Assembly (NCBI RefSeq): GCF_014839835.1
Contig: NC_071626.1
Span: forward strand, 1 to 64,000
DNA from: Dryobates pubescens
Taxonomy: Eukaryota; Chordata; Aves; Piciformes; Picidae
Direction of reading: 5' to 3'
DNA length: 64,000 bases
Part shown: positions 61,105 to 64,000 of the stretch, one piece after another
Layout: every line of letters starts with the position of its first letter
How positions within the stretch are numbered: the first letter of the stretch is position 1
Position numbers and translations under genes: made by a program
Notes under the pieces: generated by a model
Databases searched by the model: none
The model's input: the letters and a program-made list of their open reading frames with translations, nothing else
Told to the model about the DNA's origin: nothing

Positions 61105-61865
61105 CTCCAAGGCATGAACCCACTTTGAGCCAACAAGGCCAAGTGCTGGGTCCTGCACTTGGGTCACAACAACCCCATGAACACTCGAGGCCTGAGGCAG
61201 AGTGGCTGGAAACTACCCAGCAGAGAAAGACCTGGGGGTGTTGGTTGACAGCAGCTGAATATGAGCCAGGGTGTGCCCAGGTGGCCAAAAAATCAGAAAA
61301 AATGGGGCCAGCAGGAACAAGGCAGGGCTTATACCCCCCAGTATTACACACTTGAGAGGCCACATCTTGAGTCTTGGATTCTGTTTTGGGACCACCCCCA
61401 CTTCCAAGAAAGATTGAGGGGCTGGAGCAGGGCCAGAGAAGGGCAACCAAGCTGGGGAAGGGTCTGGAGAGCAGGGCTGGGGAGGAGCAGCTGAGGGTCC
61501 TGGGGGTGTTCAGCCTGGAGCAGAGGAGGCTGAGGGAGACCTCATTGCTCTCTGCAGCTCCCCGAGAGAAAGCTGGAGGCAGGTGGGGGTTGGGCTCTGC
61601 TCCCCAGTAACAAACTATAGGAAAAGAGGAAAGGGCCTCAGATTGCAGCAGGGGAGGTTTAGGTTGGACATGAGAAGAAACTTCTTTCCTGAAAGACTGA
61701 TTTTGCAGCCTGGAACAGGTCGCCCAAGGAGGCGGTGGAATCCCCATCCCTGGAGGTGTTTCAGGTATGGTGCTGAGGGCCAGGGGTTAGCCCCAGCCAC
61801 GGAAGAGTTAGGGAATGGTTGGACTTCACCTGAAAGGTCTTTTCCAGCTGAAACGAATTTCGTGA
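61105..61865 (+). mobile_element. CR1 LINE fragment abutting the ITPR2 promoter
   Basis: Plus-strand reverse transcriptase remnants ([19 protein letters not shown]) lead to a tail GGACTTCACCTGAAAGG, TCTTTTCCAGCTGAAACG. It ends within about 15 bases of the CpG island. Confidence 0.87.
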
Positions 61866-61869
61866 CTAG

Positions 61870-62580
61870 GGGATTACGACCCTGGGCCCGGGACGGCCCC
61901 GGCTGGGCGTGCGGGGCGGTGCTGGGAGGCGGGCCGGGGGCGGAGGCGCCGGAGCGGGGCCGGGCCGGGCCGTGGCGGTCTGCGGAGGGCAGCGGCGCCG
62001 TGCTGGTGTCAGGCGGCGCCCGGCTGCAGGCACCGTGCTGAGCGCCCTGCCCGCACGCCCCGCCTTGGGCGGTCTGCGGGAGCGGCTTTATTTTGTTTTG
62101 GATTATTTAATTTAATTTATTTTATTTTTTTGAGGGAGAGGAGGTGCGAAATCCAACTGAAAATGAGCCAAAATGACTGAGAAAATGTCCAGCTTTCTGT
62201 ACATCGGGGACATCGTGTCCCTGTACGCCGAGGGTTCTGTCAACGGCTTCATCAGCACGCTGGGGTGAGCGGGGCCCGGCGCGGTGCTGTGTGCGGGGGG
62301 CGGCTGCGGGGCCGTGCCACGCGGGGTCCGGCCGCGGGCAGCGCAGGAAGCGGCCGGCAGCGCTGCCGCCGCCTCGGCGGAGCAGGGAGCAAAGTAGGAA
62401 GTGATGGGGGAGCAGAGGAACGTGAGTTGTGCTCACGGGCACAGGCCTGGGGCACCGGGACCTTGGCGGCGGCGGCGGCTGGCGGCTCCTACCGAGACTG
62501 CAGCTGCGGGCCGGCCCAAACCGGAATGCCTGGCGCTTGCCCGGCGCTTGCCCGCACCCGCGCTGGAGAGTGACCCCTCC
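61870..62580 (+). promoter_or_regulatory. ITPR2: CpG-island promoter and 5' untranslated region of ITPR2
   Basis: Dense CpG and G/C runs start just after a CR1 tail ending near 61865 and continue past the first exon into intron 1. Within it, 62083-62135 is an abrupt AT-rich stretch of TTTATTTT-type repeats about 40-90 bases before the ATG, so it is probably in the leader or core promoter. The start site cannot be fixed from sequence. Confidence 0.75.
62173..62264 (+). CDS. ITPR2: ITPR2 first coding exon, inositol 1,4,5-trisphosphate receptor type 2 (N-terminal 30 codons)
   Basis: The ATG at 62173 opens [20 protein letters not shown] and continues [10 protein letters not shown] plus two bases of the next codon, then a GTGAGC donor. 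This matches the start of IP3 receptor type 2 as I remember it. The family forms tetrameric ER calcium-release channels of about 2700 residues; this exon encodes the beginning of the N-terminal suppressor domain. The rest lies to the right of the window. The start fits a gene beginning in a CpG island, with the same order and orientation relative to INTS13 as in other vertebrates. A weaker in-frame ATG follows four codons later. Confidence 0.95.
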
Positions 62581-64000
62581 GCTGTGCCCAAGCGCGGCAA
62601 TGTCGTCATCATTTATGGCCAGCTCCGTCGTTTTGGGCTTGTGTGTTTTTTGGGGGAACAGAAGGCCGTAGAACAAACTTCTTCATTTAAAGAGCTCTCA
62701 ACCGTTGGAACAGGCTGCCCAAGGAGGTGGTTGAATACCCATCCCCGGAGGGGTTTCAAGGGTGTTTCGAGATGTGGTGCTGGGGGACGCGGTTTCACAG
62801 CAGCCTTGGTGGAGTTAGAGAATGGTTGGACTCAATCCTGAAGGTCTTTTCCAACCAAAATGATTCAAGGATTCAGGTATTCTGTTGCATGTCTGAGAGT
62901 TTTTGACAACGATGTGAGGGCAAAGCTTTGCTTTCTTGCTTACGTTGTCATAATGCTCCTTAAATGTGCATTCCTTTATTTCTGTTTTGTGTTTGCCTGA
63001 AGTCCTGTCTGCAGTTGTACCTGATCGGTTATTTATAATCAGATATTCAATTTGGTGGGGATGCTTTTTCCACCACCTCTTCTTTTTATGGGATGAGGGG
63101 ATGTAGTTTAGCTGTAGAGACTGCACTGAACTACTCCTGCTTGCTTTTCTGTTCACCTTGACTGCTATAAATCTCCTTCAAATTCCAAAGGAAGCCAGGA
63201 CAGAAAACCATAATGAGTGATGACAGCGATACCCTGACATCTTTCTTTAAAGTCTGGTTGTAATGACATGTCACCAGGGTGCAGATGATCCCTCTGGTGT
63301 TCGTAGAACAGCAGCTAAATTTGCTAAGGCTGACCCGCTCCCGATTACCATGTGCCTGGGTTTCATTCCTGTCAGTTGTATTAGGGTGTCCTGAGATTTT
63401 TCACTGGGGGATTGTAGAGAGAAGTAAGGGCAGTCATGAAATGGAAGCAGTGACTGACTGAGTTACTTTGAGTACTAAGGGTGCTTTTACTGGAGAAGAG
63501 TTTCCCTAGATGCTATCCTTGCTGCTCACTCGTTTCATCTGTTATTGAGTGTTTTTCACCGTTGGCGCTCCCATGGCACAGTCTTTAGACTATGCTGATT
63601 CTCTCTTCTTCCTTTGGAGTTAGGGCTGGGCTTTTACCCTCAGTTTTATATATGGGAAGCCAAGATCAGCATTTGCCAAAGGCAGGTGGGAGCTCTTTAC
63701 CAAAAGAAATAACTGAAGTCAAGCTGATACCCCACTTGACAGCCTGTGCATGCTCTCTTTTAGCCAACTACCTCAGCTCAAGAAAACTACATATGAGACA
63801 GGACACCTGTGTGCATCTCTCCTTCAACAGAAGGCCAGGAGTTCAGGAATGCTGATACAGTTCTGTTAGCTTTTCAGTGCAACTGCTTTGTGCCGCACTC
63901 CTTGACACGGTAAATTTGCTCCAGAGCCAGGATGCTTGTGTTTGAGAGCTGAAAGCCTTGAAGGAAATGTGAAGTCACCAGTGGCAAATTTCCACGTCTG
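62265..64000 (+). other. ITPR2: ITPR2 intron 1 (5' part)
   Basis: The intron starts with GTGAGC at 62265 and runs off the window. It holds the rest of the CpG island and one short CR1 tail (62690-62875). After about 62876 I see only unassigned AT-balanced sequence with no exon of this gene. Confidence 0.8.
62690..62875 (+). mobile_element. CR1 3' tail in ITPR2 intron 1
   Basis: ACAGGCTGCCCAAGGAGGTGG to GGTTGGACTCAATCCTGAAGG and TTTTCCAACCAAAATGATTC; about 185 bases, at the 3' edge of the CpG island. Confidence 0.85.

Overview
This is nuclear DNA from a bird. Spliced genes have long introns and CpG-island promoters, and nearly all recognisable repeats are CR1 LINEs, the dominant avian interspersed repeat, with one probable solo LTR. 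The three host genes are in the order FGFR1OP2 (minus) - INTS13 (plus) - ITPR2 (plus). From memory this matches the vertebrate neighbourhood at human 12p11-p12. I cannot name the species. The CR1 load only hints at a CR1-rich non-passerine.

Layout. 1-1993: sequence beyond the FGFR1OP2 stop codon. 1994-7466: five coding exons of FGFR1OP2, a coiled-coil STRIPAK-associated protein, encoding a 215-residue form without the optional 38-residue segment. About 9.7-11.06 kb: a CpG island acting as a divergent promoter, with four copies of a TCTCGCGAGA-type palindrome. 12440-36750: all 16 coding exons of INTS13 (Integrator subunit 13), which join in phase to exactly 706 codons plus stop. The introns hold several CR1 copies (one about 3.2 kb), one GC-AG intron and a possible 24-nt in-frame microexon. 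37.4-61.8 kb: an intergenic stretch of CR1 debris and unassigned sequence. Within it, at about 38.7-43.0 kb on the minus strand and perhaps up to 44.2 kb, lie the remains of a dystroglycan-like gene. 61.87-64 kb: the CpG-island promoter, first coding exon and start of intron 1 of ITPR2, the type 2 IP3 receptor.

The most unusual item is the dystroglycan-like locus. In order on the minus strand it has a block like the last part of the alpha-dystroglycan N-terminal region, a Ser/Thr/Pro-rich mucin-like exon, an exon with a clear dystroglycan-type cadherin-like domain, a beta-dystroglycan-like ectodomain piece, a hydrophobic segment and a proline-rich tail with two PPxY motifs. The frame breaks in several places, so I read it as a decayed paralogue rather than a working gene. 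It has a phase-consistent intron where DAG1 has none, so it is not a processed copy of DAG1.

FGFR1OP2 and INTS13 share a promoter but have no obvious shared pathway. INTS13 works in nuclear RNA 3'-end processing, FGFR1OP2 in cytoplasmic kinase/phosphatase scaffolding, and ITPR2 in ER calcium release.
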